64,000 nucleotides of DNA from Solidesulfovibrio aerotolerans (GTDB lineage Bacteria > Desulfobacterota > Desulfovibrionia > Desulfovibrionales > Desulfovibrionaceae): the NCBI RefSeq assembly GCF_009856865.1, contig NZ_WVUD01000004.1:62001-126000 (forward strand). Reading direction: 5' to 3'. The notes beneath the pieces were generated by a model. It made no database searches. It had not been told where the DNA came from and saw only the letters and a program-made list of their open reading frames with translations. Each line of letters starts with the position of its first letter. Positions within the stretch are counted from its first letter, which is position 1. Positions 26,833 through 35,750 of this stretch are shown here, piece by piece. The position numbers were made by a program, and so were the translations under genes.

Positions 26833-27994
26833 CCTGATCGCCGTGACCGGCACCCGTGGTTTCCCGGCAACCTGGGGCGGTGTCGAGCGCCAATGCGAAG
26901 AATTGTATGCGCGTCTGGCGGCGATGGGTTTCAATATCCTCGTGTATGCCCGCAGCGATTACGTCGGGCGCGACGTCACCAGCCATCGGGGGGTGCGCCT
27001 CAAGGTATTGCCAGCCCCGCGCTCCACGCATTTTGAGGCCCTCGTCCACACCTTGCTGTCGGTGCTGCATATGGCCTTTGTTTCCCGGCCGCGTGTGGTG
27101 CATTTTTACTCGCAAGGCCCGTGCCTGCTTCTTCCGCTGGTGCGGTTGCTGCTGCCCCGGGCCACGATCTTTTTCACGTGCGGCGGCCTGGATTGGCAGC
27201 GGCGCAAATGGTCCCGGCCGGCCTCCCTGGTGCTGCGGCTGGGGGAGTGGTTTTCGGCCCGCCTCACCGATGTCCGGATTATGGTGTCCCGGGAACTGGC
27301 CCGCTCCTATGGGGAGCGGTTTCATTGCCGCTGCGAAGTCATTCACAACGGCGTGGCCGTGCCGGTCCCCCCCACAACGGCCGCCCTGGCGGCCACCCTG
27401 GCGGGCCTGGGCTTAACCCCTGGCCGCTACATCCTTTCCGTGGGGCGGCTGACACCGGAAAAACGGGTGGAGGACATGGTGGCGGCGGTCCTGCAAATGC
27501 ACTCTCCGGCCCGGCTGGTCGTTGTGGGCGACGAGGCGTCGGGGGGCGGCTATCTGGAGCGCCTGCGGCAGGCGGCCGACGGCCGGCCCGAAGTGGCCTT
27601 TGTCGGCTATCGGTTCGCTGAGGAACTGGCCGCCCTTTTTGCCGGGGCGCTGGTTTTCGTCACGGCGTCGGAGCTTGAAGGGCTGCCCCTGACCCTGCTG
27701 GAGGCCATGGCCTCCCGGATTCCCTGTCTGGCCAGCGACATTGCGCCCCATCGCGAGGTGCTGGGCCAGGACTATCCCTGGTTTTTCCCTGTGGGCGATA
27801 CAACAGCCCTGGCGGCCCTGCTGGAAACGGCGCTGGCGTCCCCGCAGCAACGGGCGGGCCTGGGAGAGGCGTTGCAACAACGCGTGGCTGAGTCTTTTAG
27901 CTGGGACAAAACAGCGGCCGCTGTGGCCGCCCTGTACGCCCGCTCCTTGGGATGCACCGATTCGGGCCAAATACCACCGGTAGATTGCCCATGA
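26807..27994 (+). CDS. Glycosyltransferase family 4
   Basis: 395 residues from ATG 26807. The N-terminal domain begins VTGTRGFPATWGGVERQCEEL, typical of rhamnosyl/mannosyl GT4 enzymes; the donor half has VGRLTPEKRVEDMV and TASELEGLPLTLLEAMASRIP (EX7E). The GGXER loop contacts the donor phosphate in this fold. The stop overlaps the next small gene by 4 bp (ATGA). Exopolysaccharide repeat-unit assembly is the likely role. Confidence 0.86.
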   Translation: MGQTDCKHDLIAVTGTRGFPATWGGVERQCEELYARLAAMGFNILVYARSDYVGRDVTSHRGVRLKVLPAPRSTHFEALVHTLLSVLHMAFVSRPRVVHFYSQGPCLLLPLVRLLLPRATIFFTCGGLDWQRRKWSRPASLVLRLGEWFSARLTDVRIMVSRELARSYGERFHCRCEVIHNGVAVPVPPTTAALAATLAGLGLTPGRYILSVGRLTPEKRVEDMVAAVLQMHSPARLVVVGDEASGGGYLERLRQAADGRPEVAFVGYRFAEELAALFAGALVFVTASELEGLPLTLLEAMASRIPCLASDIAPHREVLGQDYPWFFPVGDTTALAALLETALASPQQRAGLGEALQQRVAESFSWDKTAAAVAALYARSLGCTDSGQIPPVDCP

Positions 27995-28107
27995 ATACAA
28001 ATCGGAATGTTGTCAAAATGTTCATTGCCCTGGCCGCTGTGGGCATCATTGTCATGAACGTTTTGTTGTTGTTTGACTGGCCTGATTTTATAAAGGGACT
28101 GATGTAA
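27991..28107 (+). CDS. Small single-helix membrane protein, 38 residues
   Basis: ATG 27991 overlaps the GT4 stop (ATGA) and the stop TAA at 28105-28107 is 2 bp before the next ATG. The sequence is almost one membrane helix (FIALAAVGIIVMNVLLLFDW) with short charged ends. Tight translational coupling on both sides argues it is expressed. Function unknown; a helper of the following glycosylphosphotransferase is possible. Confidence 0.6.
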   Translation: MNTNRNVVKMFIALAAVGIIVMNVLLLFDWPDFIKGLM

Positions 28108-28109
28108 GG

Positions 28110-29543
28110 ATGTCGCAATCCATTCTTGACGAGCGTCGCAGACTGATAGAGCGTTTACGGACGGCAGCAGAAATTCTCGGCATCGCTGCCGGGTATCTTC
28201 TGGCCTTGGCTGTATGTCTTCCAGAAGCGGCCCTGCGGCCCGAGGGAGGGGTGCTGTTCGTCTCCCTGGACATTCTCAGCATCAATGTGCTGGAGTTGCT
28301 GGCGCTTTTCGGGATTCACCTGAGCCAGCGCAATGGCCACCGGTCCGCCTCCGACACCGAGCGCCATGGCTTTCTTCGGGAACTCTACTGCCGGCACCGG
28401 GAGATCCTCCTGGCCGATGTGATCCTGATGGTGCTTTTTTGGCTTGTCTTCCGGGCGCAGGCCAGACTGTTGCTGTTTATCCTTGTGTACTTGGCCCTGT
28501 CGCCGCCGTTGGGAACCGCCTTTCGCTGGCTGCTGTCCCGCCTGCTCCGTTCGGGGCTCTGGCGCCACACCACGCTCAATCTGCTCATCGTCGGGGCCAA
28601 CGCCCGGGGAGAGGAGCTCTTTACGGAGAGCCGGAATTTTCCTTTTCTGGGATTTTCCGTGGTGGGGTTTGTGGATGACGCCGATCACACCGGCGGCAAT
28701 GTCACCCTGCTCGGCAGACTGGATGATCTTGATGCCATCCTGCGTGAGAACGTCGTGGATGTCCTGGTTGTCTGCCTGCCCATACGCAGCCACTACGATG
28801 CCACCATAGCCGCCATGCGCGCGGCGGAACGCCAGGGCATCTCGTGTGAATCCCTGGGGTCGTTTTTCCCGGTCAGTGCCTGCAAGATGGGTGAGGATGC
28901 CGTGGGTCGGGCGATTTTGACCACCTGTCCGCTGCCGCACGGCCATTCGGTGTTCAAGCGGCCGTTTGATCTGGCGGCGGCCAGCTTGCTCCTGCTCGTC
29001 TTTTTCCCGGTCATGCTGCTGGCGGCCCTGCGTATCAAGCTGGAAGACGGCGGCCCGGTGTTTTATACCCAGCCCCGGGTGGGCCTCAACAAGCGGATTT
29101 TCCAACTCTACAAGTTCCGCTCCATGGCCGTGGACGCCGAGCAGCGCCAGCCGCACCTGGAGCGGGCCAACGAAATGGATGGACCGGTCTTTAAGATTGC
29201 CCGCGATCCGCGTGTGACCAAAGTCGGGCGGTGGTTGCGCAAGTACAATATCGATGAGATGCCGCAACTGATAAACGTGTTGCGGGGCGAGATGAGCGTG
29301 GTCGGTCCCCGGCCGATGTCGCTGCGCGATTACGGCCGCCTGACCGAGGATTGGACCCGCCGCCGGTTTACCCTCAAACCCGGCCTCACCTGCTATTGGC
29401 AGACCAAGCCAAACAGAAATTCCATGACCTTTGCCGAATGGATGACGCTGGATATGCGGTATGTCGAGGACTACAGCCTGTGGGAAGACGTGGTGATATG
29501 CTTAAAGACCATTCCGGCCGTACTGCGCGGCTCCGGCGTCTGA
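28110..29543 (+). CDS. Polyprenyl-phosphate glycosylphosphotransferase (WcaJ/WbaP family)
   Basis: 477 residues. Four to five N-terminal helices (about 15-150), a Rossmann-like CoA-binding-3 domain (TLNLLIVGANARGEEL to about 280), one re-entrant helix (KRPFDLAAASLLLLVFFPVM) and the catalytic domain with EDGGPVFYTQPRVG, YKFRSM and PQLINVLRGEMSVVGPRP. It starts polymer synthesis by transferring a sugar phosphate to undecaprenyl phosphate at the inner membrane. TAAGG precedes the ATG. It is the first committed enzyme of this exopolysaccharide system. Confidence 0.92.
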   Translation: MSQSILDERRRLIERLRTAAEILGIAAGYLLALAVCLPEAALRPEGGVLFVSLDILSINVLELLALFGIHLSQRNGHRSASDTERHGFLRELYCRHREILLADVILMVLFWLVFRAQARLLLFILVYLALSPPLGTAFRWLLSRLLRSGLWRHTTLNLLIVGANARGEELFTESRNFPFLGFSVVGFVDDADHTGGNVTLLGRLDDLDAILRENVVDVLVVCLPIRSHYDATIAAMRAAERQGISCESLGSFFPVSACKMGEDAVGRAILTTCPLPHGHSVFKRPFDLAAASLLLLVFFPVMLLAALRIKLEDGGPVFYTQPRVGLNKRIFQLYKFRSMAVDAEQRQPHLERANEMDGPVFKIARDPRVTKVGRWLRKYNIDEMPQLINVLRGEMSVVGPRPMSLRDYGRLTEDWTRRRFTLKPGLTCYWQTKPNRNSMTFAEWMTLDMRYVEDYSLWEDVVICLKTIPAVLRGSGV

Positions 29544-30160
29544 TGGCGGCGGCTTTTGCCGTCCTCGCCCTGGGGCTTTCGGCCAACCAGGGCTTTGGCC
29601 AGACGGTGCTGGAAGATTTGAATGAAGATTCAAAATCGTATGTCCTCACCCTGGCCGGTCTTGTGGGCAAAAACACGTTTCAACAGGTGCACGGCGTGCT
29701 GACCCTGGCCTCTTCCCCGCCCGGCTCGCAGCATGCCTACGTCGTGACCATCACGGGCTGGCCAAAGACCAACGGAGAGAACACCTTTGTCTGGAACTCC
29801 GAAGACTCACTCATGGAGTCGCTGCTCGGACGGGTCAGCTGCCGCATCGTGCCGTCTGCCTCCAAACCGCCCAATATGCATTTTTTCTATCTCAGTCCGA
29901 TACTGTTTAAGGGAGAGGGCATGGTGACCCAGCACGAGGGCGAGCGCCTGCGGCAGGTGCGCAAAGAGGCCTTGCCCACCCAAATTACGGCCCAGGCTGG
30001 GGAACTGACGCTTAATTTTACCGGGGATCAGGTGACGGGCCGCGTCTGGATGAGCGGCTACGATTTTACGCAAAAGGCCCCGGTGCGCTATCAGGCGAAC
30101 TTGCAGGGAACGCTGTCCCGGGAACTCCAGCCCACCCCGCGTCGGGGGCGCAATGATTAG
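29498..30160 (+). CDS. Secreted protein of unknown function in EPS locus
   Basis: 220 residues. ATG 29498 lies within the end of the glycosylphosphotransferase (46-bp overlap) and gives a proper signal peptide with an Arg-rich n-region (TARLRRLMAAAFAVLALGL); an ATG at 29543 in a TGATG overlap would lack positive charges. The mature part is beta-rich with no cysteines in metal-like spacing. I do not recognise a family. Position suggests a periplasmic accessory factor for export or modification of the polymer. Confidence 0.72.
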   Translation: MLKDHSGRTARLRRLMAAAFAVLALGLSANQGFGQTVLEDLNEDSKSYVLTLAGLVGKNTFQQVHGVLTLASSPPGSQHAYVVTITGWPKTNGENTFVWNSEDSLMESLLGRVSCRIVPSASKPPNMHFFYLSPILFKGEGMVTQHEGERLRQVRKEALPTQITAQAGELTLNFTGDQVTGRVWMSGYDFTQKAPVRYQANLQGTLSRELQPTPRRGRND

Positions 30161-30237
30161 GTTTCCCCATGCTTAGGCTCCTTGCCGGGGGCGCGAGGGT
30201 TCGGTTTGCTTGGCAGCGGCTCCTTGTCGGAGGCGCA

Positions 30238-32304
30238 ATGCTGCGGCTTTCGCTGCTACGGTTCCTTTGTGCCCTCTCCCTGGTGCTGCTCCATGTCGTG
30301 CCGGTGCGGGCGCAAAGCCCGACCCTGGTGCCGGCCGGCTACGGCGGGGGCGGGCGGTTTACCGCCCTGGCCGTGGACCCCACCAACCCCGCGTTGGTGG
30401 CGGTCGGCTCGGACGTGGCCGGCTATTTCATCAGCCGGGACGGCGGCGACACCTTTGCCCCACGCGGGGCCGCCATCAAGGGGCTGGCCGTTGCCGGGCT
30501 GGTCTTTGACCCCAAGACCGCAGGCACGCTGGTCATTTTGACCGATGGGGGCCTGTATCGCAGCCGCGACAGCGGTGAGACCACCGTCCTTCTGGCCGAT
30601 CTCGCCTACGCTGACCGGTTTTTCGGCAGCCAGCTTCTGTTGCCCCTGGGCGAACAGCTGGCCGTGGCCACCCGGACCAAGGGCGTCTTTTTGGTTTCCT
30701 GGCGGCAGGATGCGCCCGTCGTGACGCCGCTGCCCGGTCTGGCCGGGCGAAAGGTCAACAGTCTGGCGGTGTTGGGAGACGAGCTGTTCGCCGCCACGAA
30801 CACCGGGGCCAGGGTCTGGCGCGGCGGGCAGTGGCTCCCGGTCAACCAGGGCCTGAGCAGCGGAAAAAATCTCACGGATATGGCCGCCACCCCGGACGCG
30901 GGTCTTTTTGCCGTGGAGGAGAAAAGCGGCCTGTGGCGCTACAGTCCCGAGAAAAAGGCCTGGGAGCGCCCCGGCCCGCTGCCGCAACTGCCGCCCGGCG
31001 CCAAAGGACCGCTGCGGTTTAAGGCCCTGGCCCTGGACCCGGCAACACCCGGCCGGCTTTTTCTGGCCACCCACCCCGAATACTGGCCCTATCTGCTCTT
31101 CGTTTCCGATAACGGGGGCCAGACGTTTTCCCCGGTGGAGGATTTCACCCTGGCACCGCAGGCCCCGCCCAATTATCCCAAGGGGTTGGAATCGGTAGAG
31201 GCGCTGGCCTTTGCCCCAAACGGCGCGACACTCTTTCTGGCCGACTGGTGGAATCTGTGGCGCAGCCAGGATGGCGGCAAACACTTTTCCCAACAGCACA
31301 AGGGGCTGCAAAATACCGTGGTCAATGCCATCGCCACCCTGCCCGGACCGGAGGAAGCGATTTTTGCGGCCACGGCGGATAACGGGCTCATGGCTTCGCC
31401 TGACGCGGGAAAAACCTGGGCCAGGACCATGAACGGCGTGGCCGACGGCCATGTCGCCGCTGTGGGTATCAGTTCCCGCAACCCGGCCAAACGTTATCTG
31501 CTGGCCGAGCCCTGGCAGGCCGAAACTGCGGGCGAAACGGTCAGGCTCAATCTCTACCGCAGCCTGGACAGCGGGGCGTCCTGGCAGGCGCTGCCGGTGA
31601 CGGTGGCGCGGCTGCCCCTGCCCGGCGATTACGCCAGCGGACGGCCCACGCTTTTGACCATTGATCCGGCCGACGATGACGTGGTGTATCTGGGCAGCAA
31701 CGGCCATGGCCTCCATAAAGTCCGCGTCCCGGCTCTGGCCGACGACCCCGCCGCCGCCGTGACGCAGCTGAGCCGCAGCCTGCCCCGGGCCACCTTTTTT
31801 GGCTCCCAGAGTCTGCTGCTTTTCCCGGAGAAGCCCGGTCTGCTCCTGGCCGCAACCGTAGGCGGCGGCATCCGGCGCAGCCAGGACGGGGGCGCGACCT
31901 GGGCGGCGGTCACCGACCCGGGCCTGTTTGTTTTTTGTCTGGCGGCCGACCCGTCCCAACCCGGCCATCTCCTGGCCGGACTGCCGGAGAAGCGACTCCT
32001 GGAAAGCCGGGATTTCGGCCAGACCTGGCAGGAGCGGAACCTGCCCGGGGACCGGCCCCCGGCGCTGGCCGTCCAGAGCATCGCCTTTGACCCGGCCCGG
32101 CCCGGCCTCGTGGCCGTGGGCACGGCGTCGTATGATCTGACGCCGGGTGAGGGCGTGTATCTGAGCCGCGACAGCGGGGCGACGTTTGCCCGGGTGGCGG
32201 CGGCCATGGCCCCGGTAGGTGTTACGGTCCTGGCTCCCGGCCCGGACGGACTGCTGGCCGGTTTTAACGGCCTGGGCTTATGGCGTCTGGACCTGGGGCG
32301 GTGA
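30238..32304 (+). CDS. Secreted Asp-box beta-propeller protein (BNR/sialidase-like fold)
   Basis: 688 residues. ATG 30238 has GGAGG 4 bp upstream and yields a clean signal peptide (LLRFLCALSLVLLHVVPV, cleavage after VRA); an ATG at 30169 is less good. At least eight Asp-box motifs of the S-x-D-x-G-x-T-F/W type recur (for example SRDGGDTF, SDNGGQTF, SPDAGKTW, SQDGGATW, SRDFGQTW), the mark of a multibladed propeller as in glycoside hydrolases, Ycf48 or sortilin-like proteins. Catalytic residues cannot be assigned. In this position a polymer-binding or trimming role is plausible. Confidence 0.83.
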   Translation: MLRLSLLRFLCALSLVLLHVVPVRAQSPTLVPAGYGGGGRFTALAVDPTNPALVAVGSDVAGYFISRDGGDTFAPRGAAIKGLAVAGLVFDPKTAGTLVILTDGGLYRSRDSGETTVLLADLAYADRFFGSQLLLPLGEQLAVATRTKGVFLVSWRQDAPVVTPLPGLAGRKVNSLAVLGDELFAATNTGARVWRGGQWLPVNQGLSSGKNLTDMAATPDAGLFAVEEKSGLWRYSPEKKAWERPGPLPQLPPGAKGPLRFKALALDPATPGRLFLATHPEYWPYLLFVSDNGGQTFSPVEDFTLAPQAPPNYPKGLESVEALAFAPNGATLFLADWWNLWRSQDGGKHFSQQHKGLQNTVVNAIATLPGPEEAIFAATADNGLMASPDAGKTWARTMNGVADGHVAAVGISSRNPAKRYLLAEPWQAETAGETVRLNLYRSLDSGASWQALPVTVARLPLPGDYASGRPTLLTIDPADDDVVYLGSNGHGLHKVRVPALADDPAAAVTQLSRSLPRATFFGSQSLLLFPEKPGLLLAATVGGGIRRSQDGGATWAAVTDPGLFVFCLAADPSQPGHLLAGLPEKRLLESRDFGQTWQERNLPGDRPPALAVQSIAFDPARPGLVAVGTASYDLTPGEGVYLSRDSGATFARVAAAMAPVGVTVLAPGPDGLLAGFNGLGLWRLDLGR

Positions 32305-32309
32305 CCGCC

Positions 32310-34496
32310 ATGGCTGCCGACAAACCACGCGTCCTTGGGGTGCTGGTCTCCACCCTGGCCATTGGCGGGGCGGAGCAGCTCCTTTTGGAACTGTGCCGCC
32401 GCCTGGACCAAAGCCGCTTTACGCCGCGCCTGTATTGCCTGGGGGCTCTCGGTCCCATCGGCCAGGAGTTGGCGGCGCTCGGTATCCCGGTGCGCGCCGG
32501 CCTGGGTGGCGGGGCGGGGAGCATCCTGCGTCTAACCCGGGTGTTTCGGCAAGACCGGCCCGAGGTGCTGCTCCTTATAAACCACCGCAATTGCCTCTTT
32601 TACGGCGTCCCGGCCGCCCGTCTGGCCGGTGTGCCGGTCGTGGTCAACTGGCAAAACGAAACGTATAAGCGCCATCCCTGCCACGAAGTGTACATGTTTT
32701 TGCGCCGGGCCATCGTATGGGGCCTGGATGCGCTGGTTGCGGCCTCCCGGGGCCACGCCGGCTATCTGGTCGGGGTGGAGGGTATCCCGGTCCGAAAGAT
32801 CGCGGCCATTCCCAACAGCGTCGATTGCCAGGCCTTTTGCCCGACCCTCGGCTCAGACGCGGCTAAAGAGCGCCTGGGCATCCCAACCGGGTGCCATACT
32901 GCGGGCATCCTGGCCGCCCTTCGCCCGGACAAGGCCCATGATGTCTTTCTCCAGGCTGCCGCCCTGGTGGTGGCCGCCGATCCGGCCACGCATTTCGTCA
33001 TCATCGGCGACGGGCCGCAGCGGCCTTTTCTGGAGGCCCTGGTCGCCCGGCTGGGGCTTGGCGGCCATGTGACGTTTTTGGGCTTTCGGCGCGATCTGGC
33101 CACCGTGCTGCCCGCCCTGGACGTGGCCGTCCTGTCGTCCCATCCCCAGCAGGAGACCCTGTCCGTGGCCGCCCTGGAAGCCATGGCCGCCGGCATCCCT
33201 GTCATCAGCACCCGGGTGGGCTTTATGGACGAGATTGTCCTGGAGGGTGAAACCGGCTGTCTGGTCCCGCCCGGCAACCCGCCGGCCCTGGCGGCGGCCA
33301 TGCTGGAGCTTTTAGGCGATGACGCCAAGCGTCTGGAGATGGGCCGCGCGGCCTGCCGGCTGGTCCGGGAGGGCCATTGCCTGGAAGGCATGGCCCGACG
33401 TTTCGAGGCGCTTTTTGACGAACTGCTGGCCGGGCGCAGTCCCCGGGAACGGTTGTGCCAGCTCGCCGAGCGCCGGATCGCCCTGGCGCTGACCTGGGCC
33501 GAGGAGGGCCGCTGGCAGATGATTGACACTTTGCGCCGGCATCTGGCTGCGGTGGAGATCATCCGCTTTGATGCGCGCGGGCAGCAACGCCTGTCGCGGC
33601 TGGGGCGCGCCAGCGCCTGGACCCGGGCCGTGCTGCTGGCCGGCCTGACCTTTTGGCGTTCCTGGCGCTTTGACGTGGTCCTGTCCTGGTCCATCACCCC
33701 GGGCGTGTGCCTGGGGCTGCTGCTGCGCCTGCTCCCGGCCAGGTGGCGGCCGGTGCATGTGATCCGCGATTTCCACCTGGATCTCTCGCGCCCGGGCCTG
33801 GGCTACCGTTTGCGACTGGCCTTGCTGCGGCTGGCCCTGCCCGGCATTGACGTCTTGTGGTGCACCTCCGAGCCGGAACGGGCCACCTATGCAGCCCTTT
33901 TGGGCCGCCCCCTTGAGGCCACGGCCTTTTACCCGGACGAGCCGCCAAGCCAGTTTCTGGACCGGCCGGACACGCCGCCCGGGGACTATGTCTTTGCCTA
34001 CGGCAACAGCGACCGGGATTTTGGCAGCCTGCTGGCGATTGCGGACAAGGTCGGCCGGGAGATCGTGATTTTGAGCCAGGCGTGCGCCTTTCCCGAACAG
34101 CTCCCGGACGGTGTGCGGCTGATCCGCAGCCGGGTCAGCGAGGAAGCGCTAATCGCGCTGATCGAGGGCGCGGCCGTGGTGGTGGTGCCGACCGGCAACC
34201 GCACCCTGGCCGCCGGGCAGAACGTGCTGCTCGAAGCCATGGCCCTGGGCCGGGCCGTGGTGGCGGCGGCCAATGTGGCGGTGTGCGCCTATTGCGAGCC
34301 GGGCGAGGGTGTCCTTTTTTATGAGCCCGGCGACCGGGCCGGCCTGTTGGCGCAGTTGCAAAGCCTGCTTAATAATCCGCAACAGGCCCGGGCCATGGGA
34401 CAACGGGGCCGGGAGCGGGCGCGGGAGCTTCTTGCGGCCCAGCCCGGCCTTTTCCTGGAGCTTGTGGCCCGGGCGCTCAAACAGGCCGGGAAATAG
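32310..34496 (+). CDS. Fusion of two GT4-type glycosyltransferase domains
   Basis: 728 residues, about twice a usual GT4. Domain 1 (about 1-375) starts KPRVLGVLVSTLAIGGAEQL and has LAALRPDKAHDVFL and SSHPQQETLSVAALEAMAAG. Domain 2 (about 410-728) has no similar Gly loop at its start but ends with VVVPTGNRTLAAGQNVLLEA, MALGRAVV, a GT4-like EX7E donor region. Such fusions usually add two sugars in succession. GTG 32301 (GTGA overlap with the previous stop) is an alternative start. Confidence 0.85.
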   Translation: MAADKPRVLGVLVSTLAIGGAEQLLLELCRRLDQSRFTPRLYCLGALGPIGQELAALGIPVRAGLGGGAGSILRLTRVFRQDRPEVLLLINHRNCLFYGVPAARLAGVPVVVNWQNETYKRHPCHEVYMFLRRAIVWGLDALVAASRGHAGYLVGVEGIPVRKIAAIPNSVDCQAFCPTLGSDAAKERLGIPTGCHTAGILAALRPDKAHDVFLQAAALVVAADPATHFVIIGDGPQRPFLEALVARLGLGGHVTFLGFRRDLATVLPALDVAVLSSHPQQETLSVAALEAMAAGIPVISTRVGFMDEIVLEGETGCLVPPGNPPALAAAMLELLGDDAKRLEMGRAACRLVREGHCLEGMARRFEALFDELLAGRSPRERLCQLAERRIALALTWAEEGRWQMIDTLRRHLAAVEIIRFDARGQQRLSRLGRASAWTRAVLLAGLTFWRSWRFDVVLSWSITPGVCLGLLLRLLPARWRPVHVIRDFHLDLSRPGLGYRLRLALLRLALPGIDVLWCTSEPERATYAALLGRPLEATAFYPDEPPSQFLDRPDTPPGDYVFAYGNSDRDFGSLLAIADKVGREIVILSQACAFPEQLPDGVRLIRSRVSEEALIALIEGAAVVVVPTGNRTLAAGQNVLLEAMALGRAVVAAANVAVCAYCEPGEGVLFYEPGDRAGLLAQLQSLLNNPQQARAMGQRGRERARELLAAQPGLFLELVARALKQAGK

Positions 34497-34579
34497 ACCC
34501 GACCCCCGGGTGCTGCCGACCGGTCTTTTCCTGACGGCGCAGGCACCAGTCCCGGCGGCCGGATTGGCCCGGCCTCAAA

Positions 34580-35698
34580 CTACCGCAGCCGCGCGAGCTT
34601 TTCCCCGGCCAGGGCCAGAAAATAGCGGCCCAGATGGCCGGCGTTTCGCACCGGGCTGCGCAGCACGCTGAACTTGTAGTTGATGCTCATCTGGCAGGAG
34701 CAGCGGTTGCAGACGGCCGGGAATTTTCCCTGGCGGATGGCGTCCCGGGTCGGCCGCATGGCTTCGATGACCGCAGCCAGGGGCTGCTCCAGGATGTTTC
34801 CGGCCGGGCCGAGCAGGGCGCAGGGCAAAACAGAACCATCGGCATCCACAAAGAGCTTGGTGGCGATTTCCAGACAGGAAAAATCATTGAGGCACTGGCG
34901 CATCCACAGGCCCGATTCGTCTTGGCAGTGTTGGAAATACTGCTGCATCCAGGGCGCGACATGGGGGATGTTGGTGCGGACCTTTTCCTGTCTGGCCAGG
35001 CCAACAAGCGCCTTGAAATAGTCCGGCAACTGCGCCACCTGCTCTTTGGTCAGAAGCATGTCGCTTTTGTCGGCGGCTTCCACGTTGTGGTAGTTGTTCC
35101 AGAGGTGGAGCGGCTGGAAGTTGATGTAGTCGACGTTATTTTCCTTGGCAAAGGCGATGACGCCGGGAAGGTCGTCGTAATTTTGCCGGCACAGCGTCGT
35201 GTTGATGTTGACCTTTATTCCCAATTGCTTGAGCAGGCGGATGCCGTTGGTCGTCCGCTTTAAAAAGCCCTTGCCGCCGCGCAGAAAGTCGTGGGTTTCT
35301 TCGCGATTGGACTCCACGGAAATGTCGATCCACTGGGCTTTTTGCAACAGGGCCAACTGGTTGGCCGTGCATTTTTCCAGGAGCAGGCCGTTGGAGACCA
35401 TGGAAAAGGTGAGGCCAATCTCCAGGATCTTTTCGATCAGTTCCCAGACATCCCGGCGAAACAGCGGCTCTCCCCCGGAAAGATAGATATGGGGGATGCC
35501 GACGGCTTTGGCTTCTTCAAATAAGGTGAACAGCCGCGTTTGGGCCAGTTCCCGGCTTGCGTCGAGATTGTAGGCTTCGCAGTAGCGACACCTGGAATTG
35601 CAGCGGCTGGTGATGTTGCAAAACAGGCAGTCATAGCCCAGCTCACCCCGTTCATACCGCCTAATCTGATCGACCGCATTGATGATCCTGCGCACCAT
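34580..35698 (-). CDS. Radical SAM protein with SPASM-like C-terminus
   Basis: 372 residues, ATG 35698 with AAAGGA upstream; earlier in-frame codons give non-family sequence. The [4Fe-4S] cysteines are CNSRCRYC (CX3CX2C) within about residues 37-45, followed by IYLSGGEPLF. C-terminal cysteines (CLNDFSC, VLPC, CNRCSC) fit a SPASM auxiliary cluster domain. Such enzymes modify peptides or small molecules; in polysaccharide loci their substrates are mostly unknown. It converges with the GT4 fusion gene with an 83-bp gap. Confidence 0.85.
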   Translation of the reverse strand: MVRRIINAVDQIRRYERGELGYDCLFCNITSRCNSRCRYCEAYNLDASRELAQTRLFTLFEEAKAVGIPHIYLSGGEPLFRRDVWELIEKILEIGLTFSMVSNGLLLEKCTANQLALLQKAQWIDISVESNREETHDFLRGGKGFLKRTTNGIRLLKQLGIKVNINTTLCRQNYDDLPGVIAFAKENNVDYINFQPLHLWNNYHNVEAADKSDMLLTKEQVAQLPDYFKALVGLARQEKVRTNIPHVAPWMQQYFQHCQDESGLWMRQCLNDFSCLEIATKLFVDADGSVLPCALLGPAGNILEQPLAAVIEAMRPTRDAIRQGKFPAVCNRCSCQMSINYKFSVLRSPVRNAGHLGRYFLALAGEKLARLR

Positions 35699-35750
35699 AC
35701 GCTGTGTTCCTTTCGGGTTTGCCGGGCCTGATTGGTGATTCGGGGCGGGC

